Origin: Neurospora tetrasperma FGSC 2508
Lineage: Eukaryota > Ascomycota > Sordariomycetes > Sordariales > Sordariaceae
Assembly (NCBI RefSeq): GCF_000213175.1
Contig: NW_009799179.1
Coordinates: 9,452,749-9,516,748, forward strand
Length of the DNA: 64,000 nucleotides
Reading direction: 5' to 3'
Below, piece after piece: positions 20,561 through 31,826 of the stretch. The notes beneath the pieces were generated by a model. That model was given only the letters and a program-made list of their open reading frames with translations. It was not told the DNA's origin and made no database searches. The position numbers and the translations under genes are program-made. Each line of letters begins with the position of its first letter. The stretch's first letter is position 1.

Positions 20561-21044
20561 GCTGACAACTTCTGGTTATTGGCAGCCACTGACAAGATAC
20601 AACATGCATGTATACATGTACCATGAGAGATGGTCATCATGAGGTGTGGACTGGGGACGGGAGTGTTACATGTAGTAGGTATCTGAGGCGGGACACTAGG
20701 TACATGTATACGGCTTGAGTGAAGCCGAAGGGACTTGAATGAGATGGAAGGAGTATATATAGGGTAGAGGTACCTATTTTCATATCGTCAACCCGGTGTT
20801 ATGTGAAATCACAAAGGCAAGCACATGTATGTTAGTTATCTCTACCTTTACCACTCCATGGCTCTCTGTCGTCATTTTTTTTTTCTTTCGTTATTTGTTT
20901 TTTTTCATTCGTTAGGTCAGGTACTCTGCGCCATTGGTCTGAGAGTCGCTTCGAGACCAGACGAGTACCTGTATCATTGCGAAGCAGCTTGCCATGCCTT
21001 CCATTTGCAGCAAAGGTGCAGCCACGGACCTACTGCCCTGTTTG

Positions 21045-21103
21045 ATAGGTAGGTAGGTAGGTAGGTAGGTAGGTAGGTAGGTAGGTAGGTAGGTAGGTAG
21101 GTA
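21045..21103. repeat. (TAGG)n microsatellite
   Basis: About 14 uninterrupted copies of the tetranucleotide TAGG. Confidence 0.95.
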
Positions 21104-21190
21104 ACCTCGACCTTGCTGAAGTTCCCGTCGTTACCACAGGAATCATTGATTGGGGGCATATATGGAATGGGGATTTCAACAAATGACGTG

Positions 21191-21211
21191 AAAAAAAAAA
21201 AAAAAAAAAAA
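21191..21211. repeat. Poly(A) run of 21 bases
   Basis: Uninterrupted A tract on plus. It could be a retroposed tail or simple slippage; no retroelement frame precedes it. Confidence 0.8.
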
Positions 21212-22872
21212 CCATTGCTTGCTAAGCACAGCACCCGAAACGCATTCTGGTCCAGCCCCCCTCACAAAATAAACGACCGGTTATTTTATTCCGCAAAAAA
21301 AATGCCAAAACTCAACTTGGTCACTCCAACTTGTCAGCCTCTTGGCAAAGTGCGATTGTTGAGACACTTGAAAAATGAATTGAAAAATTGAAGTAGCATC
21401 GAAGAAAAGAAACTTCATTTCCTTAACATTGTTTGTCGTTGTGCAATTACCTACTAGGGTACACATTCTAGGTTCCGTCGATGAAAAAGTTACAGTGGAC
21501 TTGCAGCGCACTTTAGTGGACGGGACCGAAGTTTCCATGTTTTTGGGGTGGGGGCACCCACTGTAGGTAAGACACATCACCTGGCAGGCGGGGGGTCAAA
21601 AGTCGGGCTGGATGAGGAGCACTTTTAAGAATCTCGGCAAAATGCATCAACTCACTAGTTTCATAATACCGAAAGACATACCTACCTCTACCAAGAACGT
21701 ATACCGGTATCCCATCATAGAGGATGCATGTTTCCATGTGTGCTCGCCTTTTGGCTTCAAGACGCGGAAAGAGCGATTTCGAAATCACGGGTCCATCGCA
21801 TTAGACTAGGTACCATTGACCCAGGAAAGGGCTACTCGCCCCGACCCGACTGTCAGCATGAGTCTAGAGCGCATACGGAACCTACCACTACAGCGCGCTA
21901 AAAGGGCCTGTTTTGCCGATCCTGAATGAGGAAAGTTACATGTATTTGTGACTCTGCTATCTTCAACGACAAACTCGGACCAGATAGCGTGGAGTCTCGA
22001 CTCTCGGCCAGCAGGGTTCATGTTGAGAAAGCGCAACAACCAACAACAATGACTGCAGTCGACACAGTGCTTTTCTTTTTCAGGAACCAAGAGGCAATAA
22101 CCAACAAGCTTTTGCGGGCCGACAACCCCCTGCTTTTTCTTTTAGTGCAAGGTGTAGCGACAGAAAAGGCTTCAGTTGGTAGGCTATGTTGTATTGAGGT
22201 TCAGTTGGTCCTTCACCTTCCTCTTTGGCTCAGACTCCTCGTTCCTGCGTCTGCCACCGCGCCACTCTATCTCTACAGTCTACGCTCACACCATCAAGCG
22301 GAACTGATGCCATGTGCAAGGCGGATACCTTCTACCCTGACGCAGGTACGCTGCAGTCCACATCACACTGCTGCAGTGCCTAAGCCCCGGAAAAGGGGAT
22401 CATCTCCGTCTCCCGGGTCCCGTTGTGCGGGATCCAGGCCTCGACGGAAAATCAGGAATAAGTTAGGGATAGCATTGTATACTAACCTGGAGCGGCTCGG
22501 GCTGGGGTCAGTCGTACTTGGACTAATCGCAATGAGGCGACTAAGTTCAGTACCTCGGAAACGTACACTACTTTCAATTGCATGATCCAGGCCGGTTTCG
22601 GCAGCTAGGTACCTCTATCCATGTCTAGACTAGGTAGCCAAGGTACCAGACCTCCAGTGTCAGGTAAAAGTACAACGACCAAGTGAAGGCACATGTTTTG
22701 GCCAGGCTAATAAGGTGGCTACCTACCTTATCTATGGATGCCTCTCTTAAAATCAACTGTTGCCATGCTCCCAAGTTGAACTGACCTTCAAGATATTGTT
22801 CCACCATCACATACAACCCACCTCTTTACCGGACCTCGAGCCGCCTGGGTCTTTTTTTTCAGTTTTTCCATC

Positions 22873-24449
22873 ATGTCCGTCAAGTTTGCCATCAGCTCTG
22901 GCACTCTGTCACTGGCGCTATTGCTCTTCGGCCATGGCCACCTCACCAAGGCAGCAAAGGACCCGGACACTACTTATATTTACTTTGACAATATCCCATA
23001 TCTTGCCAACGCCTCCAATGTCATCCCGATGTCCTGGTCCGCGCTGGAAGCCGGCTTTGCAGATCCCATCCGCGAGGACGTTGCCAATTTCACCGGTCTA
23101 GACTGGACAAAGCCGTACCCCGGGAGCCCGCTGCCAGGCTTCACTGCCCATCTGCGGATAGCGGACCACCTGCCTTTTCCGCCCGCTGTGACGGAGGAGA
23201 ATGCCACAATCGACGTAGCAGCTCTCAACAACGGCATCCCACCGTCCATGAGAAAGGCAGATGGCCTCCCCAAGAGCATGCATCCCTCGTGGTACATCTG
23301 TCAGCACTACTATGTCAGCAACCTGCCTGACGCAGCCTCTGACGTTGCGCACGACTGCTCCTTTTTGCCGAGCCAATGTCAGAAGGACTTGAAAACCGAC
23401 ATGGTTGCGGACTGGGGAGCATACGCGGACGACTCGGGCGGTATCATGTGCAGCGGATGGTCCCTTGACACCATCACGCCAAGCTGCCAAGAGGCCCTGG
23501 GATTTGTGACAGCAGATGTGCTGGGTAAGTGCAATCTCATTGATTCTTGCTCCTGAACACATGTATCGAGGTTGACTAATTCTTGCTTTCGATATGTAGG
23601 TTTTGATGCGTCCTATCTCGAAGATGAGGTCGGGGCCAGAGATGCGACAGTGGATCAAGTCGGACGCTATTCGTGGATGGTTGGCGACGGTTTCCAGGAA
23701 CCAAGCACAGGGACAACGTACCATGCTGCCGCCAACAGGACCTATCTTGTTGCTACTGTGTTTGGGTACAGTTCTGGGTATAAAAGTTCAGTCCAGCCGA
23801 GGGTGGAACTTTCATGTCTTCGACCAAAGTGGATCGCACCTCCAGAGCCCGCAGAGCCGACTGAGACCACCACTTCTTCATCCTTTGCTCCTTCTTTTAC
23901 CTCTTCTTTTACCTCGACCTCGTCAGGCTCAGCATCTTCAAAGACAACGTCGGCGGCCTCTTCCATGTCATCGTCTTCTGGGTCCAGTACGGCTATGTCT
24001 TCCAAAACTGCTCCGGCCTCATCGTCGTCACTGACTCTGAGCAAGACTACTACTTCCACTGCGCCTGCATTGCCCTCCTCCACTACGCACTGCACAGGTA
24101 TGTGTCATTACCAACCACCACCGTCTTTATGTTCCTGCAAAAAATTCTCCAAACTAACCTTTTTTCCTTCTTTCCCCCACCAGGTGGTACCACGGCTGAA
24201 GGGATTTCGGGCAATCTCCTCGGACTTTGTTCCTACAGCTGTGATTTTGATCACTGCCTCGACTCTGCTTGTGTCTGCACCCGGTTTGCGGCGGCAGCAG
24301 TTCCGGCACCAGCCCAATTGGCAGGGAAACACGGGTGCCCGGCAGACAATCAGAAACCTACCAACTCGGACTATGCGTATTATGTTGATTTGTGTGAGTT
24401 TATTTGCAGTCGGGGTTACTGTCCCGAAGGAGCGTGTAAATATTGCTGA
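22873..24449 (+). CDS. Secreted protein with Ser/Thr linker and two Cys-rich modules shared with the GH71 neighbour
   Basis: Three exons (22873-23524, 23600-24097, 24184-24449) encode 471 residues. The N-terminus (MSVKFAISSGTLSLALLLFG) is a signal peptide. A globular domain of about 300 residues has WYICQHYYV, a possible N-glycosylation site in DVANFTGLDW, and paired Cys (HDCSFLPSQCQKDL). A Ser/Thr-rich stretch (about 305-405) follows, typical of O-glycosylated linkers. The C-terminus carries two modules, LGLCSYSCDFDHCLDSACVC and VDLCEFICSRGYCPEGACKY. The same module occurs four times in the GH71 protein at 14403-17746. Sharing between neighbours suggests a common ligand such as a wall polymer. 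Function is unknown. Both introns are phase 1 and have good splice signals. Confidence 0.75.
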
Positions 24450-25027
24450 GGAGGGGGAAACATTCATATTACAAGATTGTACAGTAAATAGGTGTATTCT
24501 GGGGGATATTGGCGAGTGAGTGGCGAGTTCAGTTGGAGACTCGTGGGGTAATAATGTAGTACTGTATACAGTCACATGTTTTCACATAAAAGAAAAATGG
24601 GAAGCCAAAAGACAGAACCTTCCCCCCTGCCTCTGAAGAAGCGGCAAGCCTGCATGTGTCAAACAGACGGGACGGGCCAGACTTTCCTTCCAAACTTTTG
24701 GAGCTAACCAACCCTGGCTCTTCTCCGCGCGCCGATCCTACGCCGTTAAGGTGCAACCTCAAGGGGCTAGGTAGGGTTGGGCAGGTACGTAGGTAGTGTA
24801 GTGATATTTACGTACAGGGGTATTAGTGCACCAAAGAGAAGTACGTACATAGGTACCTATCTAGGTAGGTACTGCAGTAGAAGTACCAGACGCCGTTTCT
24901 ATTTAATCGTTACCTGTCCCTTTCCTCCATCAGGCACTGCACACGAAACACACCAAATGTCCATCTTCTTATCTGAAAGTCTGCCCCACGAAAGGCCTTC
25001 AGCAGCTTCCATTTCTTTTCTCACCAA
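24450..25027. other. Intergenic
   Basis: No gene. TAGG-type words recur at 24767-24790 and 24850-24870. The spacer ends in a short pyrimidine-rich leader before the ATG at 25028. Confidence 0.4.
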
Positions 25028-26935
25028 ATGGTTGATCAGCACAATTCCAAGTGGCTCGAGGATCAGCAAGGGCATATTTTGAGAACGCTGATTGATCAGC
25101 ACATTTCCGAACCGCAAAACACCGAGTCGCCATCCATCAACGAACCTCAGCCCGGCGACATGTTCCAATCCATCAGCAAGCGTGACATGATTCTCCAGGA
25201 GGCTCGCGTCGCCTTACGTGGGGAGCGCCTTCCCTATGACTATGTAAGCGGACTCCTCTACTGCGTCATCCGCGGCATACGACACAACGAAGCCTTTGCC
25301 AGGTCTCAAGAGGTCGTGAAGCAGTGCAGGAAGCTTCCCGAGAGCAACTTTGCTCGGGCACGCAATGCCCGGCTCATCATGAGCAACCAGATCCCGAAAA
25401 TGGTAACGGACGACGCTAAACCCTACTGTTTCTGGCACCCCGACATTCCCAGCGAAAGGACACTCCGTCGGCTGGTAAATCACTATCCCGACATGGCATA
25501 TCTTGCTGGTCGGGCATGCGCCGTGGCAGGATACCATGAGTTGTATCATGAGCTTGACCTCCTTCCCGAGGTGTCGATTGCCGAAGAGGCTAGGGAACAA
25601 AATAACCCAGGATCCAAGGCCATCTTCGAGCACATCATGAAACAGCCGGTTTGCTACGCCGTCTTGGACGACTACACCAGGACTAACAATTACGAAAACC
25701 CACGGTGTCCGGCCTTTATGAACGGAGATACAGCCGTCCGATCAACGCTGGACGTGACAGTCGCCCCGGAGGATTATTGGGGTGAACATTATTTCAATCT
25801 GGACAGCGACGGGTTTCCGTTCGACATCACCGAGGACGGCCACATTGGCGAGGTCACGACGCACGCATCGTATAATCAGGCAGAGCAGGGAACACTACCG
25901 CCGGAACACGTCGAGCTGCTTTATTTACCTCTGCCCCTGCATCTGCCCACCATGGTCAAAGACCCGCTGATCATCATGGCCGCTTATGAAGGCAATCTGG
26001 ACCGCTATCTCCGCTTGCGTCGGCCGCACATGATCATGGGCGAGCACGGCGCCGTCCTTCGCGGGATATACCACAACACCACCTTTGCCAAGTGGTGGTC
26101 GCTTCAGCCACGGGATGGACACAACTCGGGGTTTATCCGAGCAGCCACCCTTGCGCGTTTTATCATGGTCAACGACCTGTCGCACATGACGGAAAACGAT
26201 CCCGATCCCGAAGCCAACCACAATGAGATCCCCGGCATGATCTGGTGGCCACTCGTCCCCGCCGAGAGAACGCTCGAGGTCCTCGCCAAACGTCGGCCGG
26301 ACATGCACCTCCAAGTGGCCATGGCCTGCATCGCCGGAAACTACAAGGAGCTATGGGACAAGCTGGCACCGGAGCCATCCAAACAGCTGTGGGACATGGC
26401 TACTTCTCAGCGCGATGCTAGCGTCCGGAACCACTTTGTCGAGTACCTCGAGCGTCGTGCTTCCGAGCTAGGACAAGTGGCAGACGACCGCCCCCTCCCT
26501 CAGGGCCTGGTTACGGAGTGCGACTATCCTGCGCACGACTGGTGCTGGGACGCAGCGAGAGTCATCAAGGAACCGTTTGATCCCTTTTTACAGTACTCCC
26601 CGTGCTTTCTGCCTAGGGATATTGTCATAAAGGCGACGGACGACCGTTTTGATATGGAGAACATCTATGGAGCATTCGAGCAGCCTTGTATGGCTAGGTG
26701 GGAACTCCGTATGTGTGCGACGGTGGAGACGATGGCCAAAATACCGGATGGTGAGGATGGCTTGAGGTTGTATGATGATTGTGGTGATGATGAACAGGGG
26801 CCGTCAACCAAGGACACGGAGACGAATAATTCCCTAGAGGTATCTTCGAAAGAAGCGGATGACGACGACGTGGAAGCAAGCAGCCAGGATAACGACGGGA
26901 ACATAACACCACGGACCGATCATGATCCATCCTAA
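25028..26935 (+). CDS. Intracellular protein with an internal duplication, function unknown
   Basis: A single uninterrupted frame of 635 residues without signal peptide or membrane segment. Two halves repeat the same layout. Residues about 54-200 contain RGIRHNEAFARS, NFARARNARLIMSNQ, PSERTLRRLVNHYPDMAYLA and AGYHELYHELDLLPE. Residues about 312-460 contain RGIYHNTTFAKW, GFIRAATLARFIMVND, PAERTLEVLAKRRPDMHLQV and AGNYKELWDKLAPE. The second half also has AAYEGNLDRYLRLRRP, which recalls an ankyrin-type helix pair. The C-terminus is acidic. I do not recognise a named family. It lies downstream of two secreted-protein genes on the same strand. A cytoplasmic partner role would be speculation. Confidence 0.75.
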   Translation: MVDQHNSKWLEDQQGHILRTLIDQHISEPQNTESPSINEPQPGDMFQSISKRDMILQEARVALRGERLPYDYVSGLLYCVIRGIRHNEAFARSQEVVKQCRKLPESNFARARNARLIMSNQIPKMVTDDAKPYCFWHPDIPSERTLRRLVNHYPDMAYLAGRACAVAGYHELYHELDLLPEVSIAEEAREQNNPGSKAIFEHIMKQPVCYAVLDDYTRTNNYENPRCPAFMNGDTAVRSTLDVTVAPEDYWGEHYFNLDSDGFPFDITEDGHIGEVTTHASYNQAEQGTLPPEHVELLYLPLPLHLPTMVKDPLIIMAAYEGNLDRYLRLRRPHMIMGEHGAVLRGIYHNTTFAKWWSLQPRDGHNSGFIRAATLARFIMVNDLSHMTENDPDPEANHNEIPGMIWWPLVPAERTLEVLAKRRPDMHLQVAMACIAGNYKELWDKLAPEPSKQLWDMATSQRDASVRNHFVEYLERRASELGQVADDRPLPQGLVTECDYPAHDWCWDAARVIKEPFDPFLQYSPCFLPRDIVIKATDDRFDMENIYGAFEQPCMARWELRMCATVETMAKIPDGEDGLRLYDDCGDDEQGPSTKDTETNNSLEVSSKEADDDDVEASSQDNDGNITPRTDHDPS

Positions 26936-27141
26936 CAAAATTTCAAGACTTGATACTGTGGCTAAAATGCATGGTACCTTATATATACAAAGAAACGCAC
27001 CTTTTACTCCGATGCTCGCTCGCGCCACCCTTAGTTGTGCTTTTCTTCATGATCTGATCCCAATGAGCCCCATCCAGATCCCTAGTGTAGTCAGCTCTTC
27101 CATTACACAGTTTGAGGCTATACTGGTAACCGGACTGGACT
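26936..27141. other. Short convergent spacer
   Basis: Separates the duplicated-domain gene (+) and the MOSC gene (-). No feature beyond a TATATATA run near 26978. Confidence 0.3.
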
Positions 27142-28753
27142 TCAAAACGGCCAATCCATAACCGTCCTCTCCTCATTCCTCCTCGTCACCTGCACCTCAT
27201 CACCCACACTAATCCACACTTCGCGCTCCTCCTCCTCCTTCTCCTCCTCGTGGTCCTCACGCTCCTCCTCAACAACATAAACACTCTCCCCCACAAACGC
27301 ATACCGCCCAAACACAGGACTCCACTTCATCCCGGATCCACTCTCCGATCCTTCATAAGTTTCTTGAGCACAGTACCCATCTCCCCCTTAGCCGGCTTGC
27401 CCGTGTCGTAGTCGACGTTGAGACTGGTGCAGCGGGCGCAGTTGCCCGTCAAGTGGAGTTTTGTTTTTCTCTTCTTCGCTTTCTTGTTGGTGGTTGTTGG
27501 TGCGGTGCATGTGTTGGAAGTTGACCTTGTGCTTGACCTGGAAGTGGAAGTAGAAGTAACAACAAGTTCGCCCCAGTAATCCTCCGCCCAGGCTTCTTCG
27601 CCTTGGTCGTCCACGACGAGGTTCGGGCGCATTTTGTACATTGGGACTTTATGTTGGGGGTGCGTTGTTGATTCAGTGGATTCTTTGGGAGACTCGGGGA
27701 CCAGGCGGGCAGAGAGGTTGGATAGGGAAGATTCCGAGGTGATGAGCAGGGGGGCAACGTCGGTGAATGTGATCCATGGCTTGTTCGGTTGTTGTTGTTC
27801 TTGACCCTCCTCCTCTTCGCGTTCTCCTTGGATGGCGATGAACCCGGGAACCGAAATCGGGACGGTAGGGAACCAGGATACTATACTTGTTAGGGTAGAT
27901 AGCCACCCCCCTCCTACACCTCCTGACTGCTGTGGTTGCTGCTGCAGTTGGGGCGTCGACTGGCCGGACTGACGCCTCGAGCTAGCATGCGAGTGTGTTG
28001 ACGTCGTTGCTGTTGCTGTTGCAGGCGGCAGCAAACTCGTCCCCAGAATCTTCCGCTTCCCATCCCCAAGATAAACAAACATCACTTCAAGCCGAACCGC
28101 TCCGAAAACCACCGATCATACTCCTCCCCAACCTTGTAACACGTCGTCGGACTCCCATGCAAATCCACCTCCACGCACTCCAGCTCCTCGATCCTCGGCG
28201 GCGGGTCAAGTTCAACGGTGATCGTCTTTGCCTCCAGCCTCTTGAGTTTTGCGCTCTCTGCTTGCTCCCGCTCAAGCTCTTCCTCAGCTCCCTTTTGGCC
28301 AGCAGCAGGGGCAGGGGCGTGCCACTTCACAAGAACCTCTTTTGACCCATGTGCATCTTCGCGCGAGAGAATGGTCTGTTCGAAAAGCGCGCATTGCGGG
28401 TAGGAAGAAAGTTGCATCTTCTTTAGCTCGACGGACCCATCATCGCTGGCTTTGGTCTTGACGTGGTAGAGCATGAAGGTGCGGCCATATTTGATGCCTT
28501 GGGGGGGTGAGTTGGGCGTGTTGGAGGGGGATGGGGCGGAGGGCTTTTATGGGGTAGACGTAGAGCTGAGGAGGATGTTAGCAGTAGTGGTGATGAGAGT
28601 TCGGTGGTGGCGTGGGGTGTTGGTGTTTTGGGGGTTAGACATGAGGGGAATGGACATGAGTGGAGGGAGGCGCGGGAACATGAGTGACATGGAGTGACGG
28701 AGGGAGGGAGGGACTGGACGTACCTGTGTGATTTCCGTAGCTGCGGTTTTCAC
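27142..28753 (-). pseudogene. MOSC-domain protein gene, frame broken at three points
   Basis: On minus, exon 1 (28753-28724) and exon 2 (from 28565, after a 158-nt intron) start the MOSC N-terminal barrel with LYVYPIKALRPIPLQHAQLT. A run of seven C at 28501-28507 then shifts the frame to YGRTFMLYHVKTK. A second one-base shift near 28093 connects ERFGL to MFVYLGDGKRKILG. A third near 27329 connects DRRVDPG to MKWSPVFGRYAFVG. The C-terminal MOSC block NCARCTSLNVDYDTG and the closing VGDEVQVTRRNEERTV are clear. MOSC proteins bind or transfer sulfur near the molybdenum cofactor; mARC reductases are relatives. The frame has GTG where an ATG is expected (28753), with an in-frame stop upstream. Either this is a decayed gene or the assembly carries single-base indels; the second is plausible because the rest is well preserved. 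Confidence 0.75.
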
Positions 28754-29521
28754 TTGTCTAGTTACTGAGGTGGGTTTGGTTGGCGAGAAAGTGAATTAAC
28801 AGCGTGCAAGTTGTTATCAGGCCGGTGGTTAAAATGAAAGATGTTTGCTCATCGACTTCCTTCAGCTGAGTGAGTTTACGTGATGTCGAACTTCTCGGCG
28901 CAGGTCACGACTCGAATAAATAATTGTTAGCGCTGCCGGTCCAGCCCTGGGAAAGAGGAGTCAGAAACCAACGCATCGCGCTCCTAAAATTGCCTGTTAG
29001 GGTTTAGTGTTACCGCCTTGTTCCATAGCGGAAGGGCGCGCCCAGGCACGCTAATGCACATGGAAAACACATCAGACGAATGGGGTCTGGCCGCTGTGGA
29101 GACGGGAGAGTCAGTCCCCCATCGTTTTTATCCTCAACTGTATTCCCCATCAACTGTTTGCCATCGACGACGTTTCTTGAACTCGTGAATTCTTCCTCAT
29201 CATCACCGTTCTACGTAACCCAACGCCATCCATTCTTGATCCCGATACAATCTTTATGGACCACGAGTTCAAGCATGGAGTTGTGAATCAGCCTCGGCCA
29301 CGGCATCCACTCACGCTGGAGTCCTTGTTCCCTTTATGTTGCCTATGAGATTGATGAAATTTTGGCTGGCCAAACCAGTTGGACACTATTCATCTACTCG
29401 TTCCGTTCTGTCAACCCCTCGCTTTTGCCCTGAATATTGGAAGACGATCAACTCCTTGAATTCCACACGCTTGACCTTGTAAGCAAGCATTATACACATC
29501 CTGAAGTTCAATCCCTGCGAC
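28754..29521. other. Divergent spacer between MOSC and NLR genes
   Basis: No gene. The right half is moderately pyrimidine-rich and leads into the NLR start. Short open frames lack any recognisable domain. Confidence 0.4.
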
Positions 29522-31667
29522 ATGTCTTTCTACAATTCTGGTTCGGGTTTCTCCAATGCCAATACCGGCCCGGGGGCTCAGTATAACAACAACGCCGCCG
29601 GGCCTCAATACAACTACAACTACTATGGACGTAGGTTTCCATTACGGGTGGTGACGGTATGGGCTTGTGCTAACAACTAATAGCTCCTTGCTCTGGGACT
29701 GATCAACCGCCGGGTAGGGTTAGCGCCGCTCGAGCCGAGGGACCCCGCTGACGTTCTTAGAGCGACTGGAAACGCCGCCGCCGCCGTTCGCGACCATTCC
29801 TTTCTCCCGCGACCCTGATTTTGTCGACCGTGGAGACATTCTCGACCAGATCGACCAACGATGTTCGGAGCCGGCCGGCCGTGTGGCCCTAGTGGGCCTC
29901 GGTGGCGTGGGCAAGTCGCAACTGGCTATCGAATACGCGCACCGAACAGCGGTGGAGGAGCCTGACAGATGGGTGTTCTGGGTCCATGTCGGCACACAAG
30001 CACGCGTCGAGGAAGGGTTGAAGGCGATCGCCGATGCCGTGAAGCTACCAGGCCGGAGGCAGCCGAAGGCCGATGTACCGCAGCTTGTGTATAGCTGGCT
30101 GTCGAACGAGCGAAACTGCCGATGGATCGTAATCCTCGACAGCGCCGACGACGTCAACGTGTTCTTTGGCGCTGGCAGTAACCCTGAACGACGTCCGCTA
30201 GCTGCCTATCTTCCGCAGAGCCCAAACGGGTCTCTTCTCGTCACAACACGTGATAAGGATCTAGCTTATAGGCTAGTAGGGGGGTACAAGAATACAATCG
30301 AGATCGGGCCAATGGCGCAGAGTGATGCTCTGTTGCTCCTGGAGAGGAAATTGAGCTTGCTCTCGGACAAGGATTCAGCAGAGGAGCTTGTACGGACGCT
30401 GGAATACATTCCACTAGCTATCAGCCAGGCGGCGGCCTACATTCAGAGAAGGTCGCCACGGAGCTCGGTCGAAAAGTATTTGGCCGAGTTCCGCAAGGGC
30501 GAAAGCAAGAGAGCCTGGCTTCTAAGTCATGACGAGGGCGAGTTTCGGCGAGAGGGAGGGGCTTTGAGTGCAATCCTTGTGACCTGGCAGATATCCTTCG
30601 AACATATCCGCTCTAAGAGAGCTTCAGCGGCAGATCTGCTCTCATTCATGAGCTTCTTCGACCGACAAGGCATTCCGGAGTCGTTGCTAAGGCCGCCTCA
30701 TATGGACGGGGCAATACAGGAGAGGAGATCCGACGTACAGCACGATTTGGGATCCAACAGTAGCGATGATGAGATAGACAACGACGAGACGGACAACGGT
30801 TTCGAAGACAATGTAGCAATGCTAACAAACTTTTGTCTCGTAACTGTAAGCGAGAGCGGAAACACGTTCGAGATGCACGGCCTCGTACAGCTGTCGACGA
30901 GGATGTGGCTAAAAGCGTCTAAGCAAGAGGAGACGTTCAGGCAGCAGTACATCGAGCGGATGGCAGCTTCATTCCCAACGGGCCAGTTCGAGAACTGGGC
31001 CATGTGTCGGACCCTCTTTGCGCACGCCCGAGTGGCCTCGGATTATCGACCTAACGAGAATACGGTCGAGTCATGGGCGATTCTTTTGCACAACGGGGGA
31101 TGGTACGCGTGGTCGCAAGGGAAATATGAAGATGCGCAGCAGATGCTGGACAAGGCGAGGAAAGTACGCGAGAGGAGGTTGGGAAAGGACGATATGGCGA
31201 CTCTCTCGAGCACGTCCTTTCTTGCATTAGTATTTCGAGATAGAGGACTATGGAAAGAGGCCGAGAAGCTGTTTGTGCAGGTGATGGAGACTCGCAAGAC
31301 GAAGCTCGGGGCCGACCACCCAGACACACTGGCCAGCATGGGCAACCTGGCGTCGACGTATAGGAACCAAGGCCGGTGGGACGAGGCCGAAAAGCTGGAG
31401 GTGCAGGGAATGGAGACGATCAAGGCGAAGCTCGGGGCCGACCACCCAGACACACTGGCCAGCATGGGCCACCTGGCTTTCACGTGGAATGGTCAAGGTC
31501 GACATGAAGATGCCCTAGCGTTGATGCAAGACTGTGTTGAGGCTCGGCAGCGAGTCCTTGGGCCTAAGCATCCTAACACGCTGTCGTCCTTGGCTACTGT
31601 GTCGGAATGGTATCACGGGGCAAGGCGAAGGGTAAGGGGTAGATTGGATATGCGTAGTTGTACGTGA
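29522..31667 (+). CDS. NLR-type protein: amyloid-like N-terminus, NB-ARC and TPR repeats
   Basis: Three exons (29522-29630, a 30-nt exon 29684-29713, and 29761-31667) encode 681 residues. The N-terminus reads MSFYNSGSGFSNANTGPGAQ, then QYNNNAAGPQYNYNYYG, resembling the Gly/Asn/Gln amyloid motifs at the N-terminus of many fungal NLRs. TIPFSRDPDFVDRGDILDQI leads into NB-ARC with P-loop ALVGLGGVGKSQLAIEYAHR (about residue 90), kinase-2-like RWIVILDSADDV and LLVTTRD. The C-terminus has at least two TPR units (KLGADHPDTLASMGNLASTY and a near copy) and a third ending LGPKHPNTLSSLATVSEW. Such proteins sense a ligand through the repeats, oligomerise, and can seed amyloid folding of a partner effector to trigger cell death. 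The frame is intact. The exon-2 choice rests on splice signals and on restoring ERLETPPPPFATIPF. The repeat array is short for the class. Confidence 0.82.
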
Positions 31668-31826
31668 AGAGAAAGGGAGGGAGGAGTGTGTATGATCTGG
31701 TGATATAGGGTAGGTGTCACAGGTTGTGACATGTGCTATATAAGCGTGCATTAGATGGTCTGTCTAGCGAATAGAACATTCTTCCATCTTCTGGTGGTTT
31801 AGCGAATTGGCATTGTATGCCCCTTT

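Larger units (their letters stand above)
20561..22872. other. 2.3-kb intergenic region with simple repeats
   Basis: Holds the TAGG microsatellite at 21045-21103, a poly(A) run at 21191-21211 and scattered AGGTACCT words. Frames between 21926 and 22585 are open but have no recognisable content. A T-rich leader (CTTTTTTTTCAG) precedes the next start codon. Confidence 0.45.

Noticed and set aside
21926-22585. 219-residue open frame on plus
   Set aside because: Composition is that of a chance frame through non-coding DNA (Arg/Ser/Pro-rich end, no domain), with TAGG-type intergenic words nearby.
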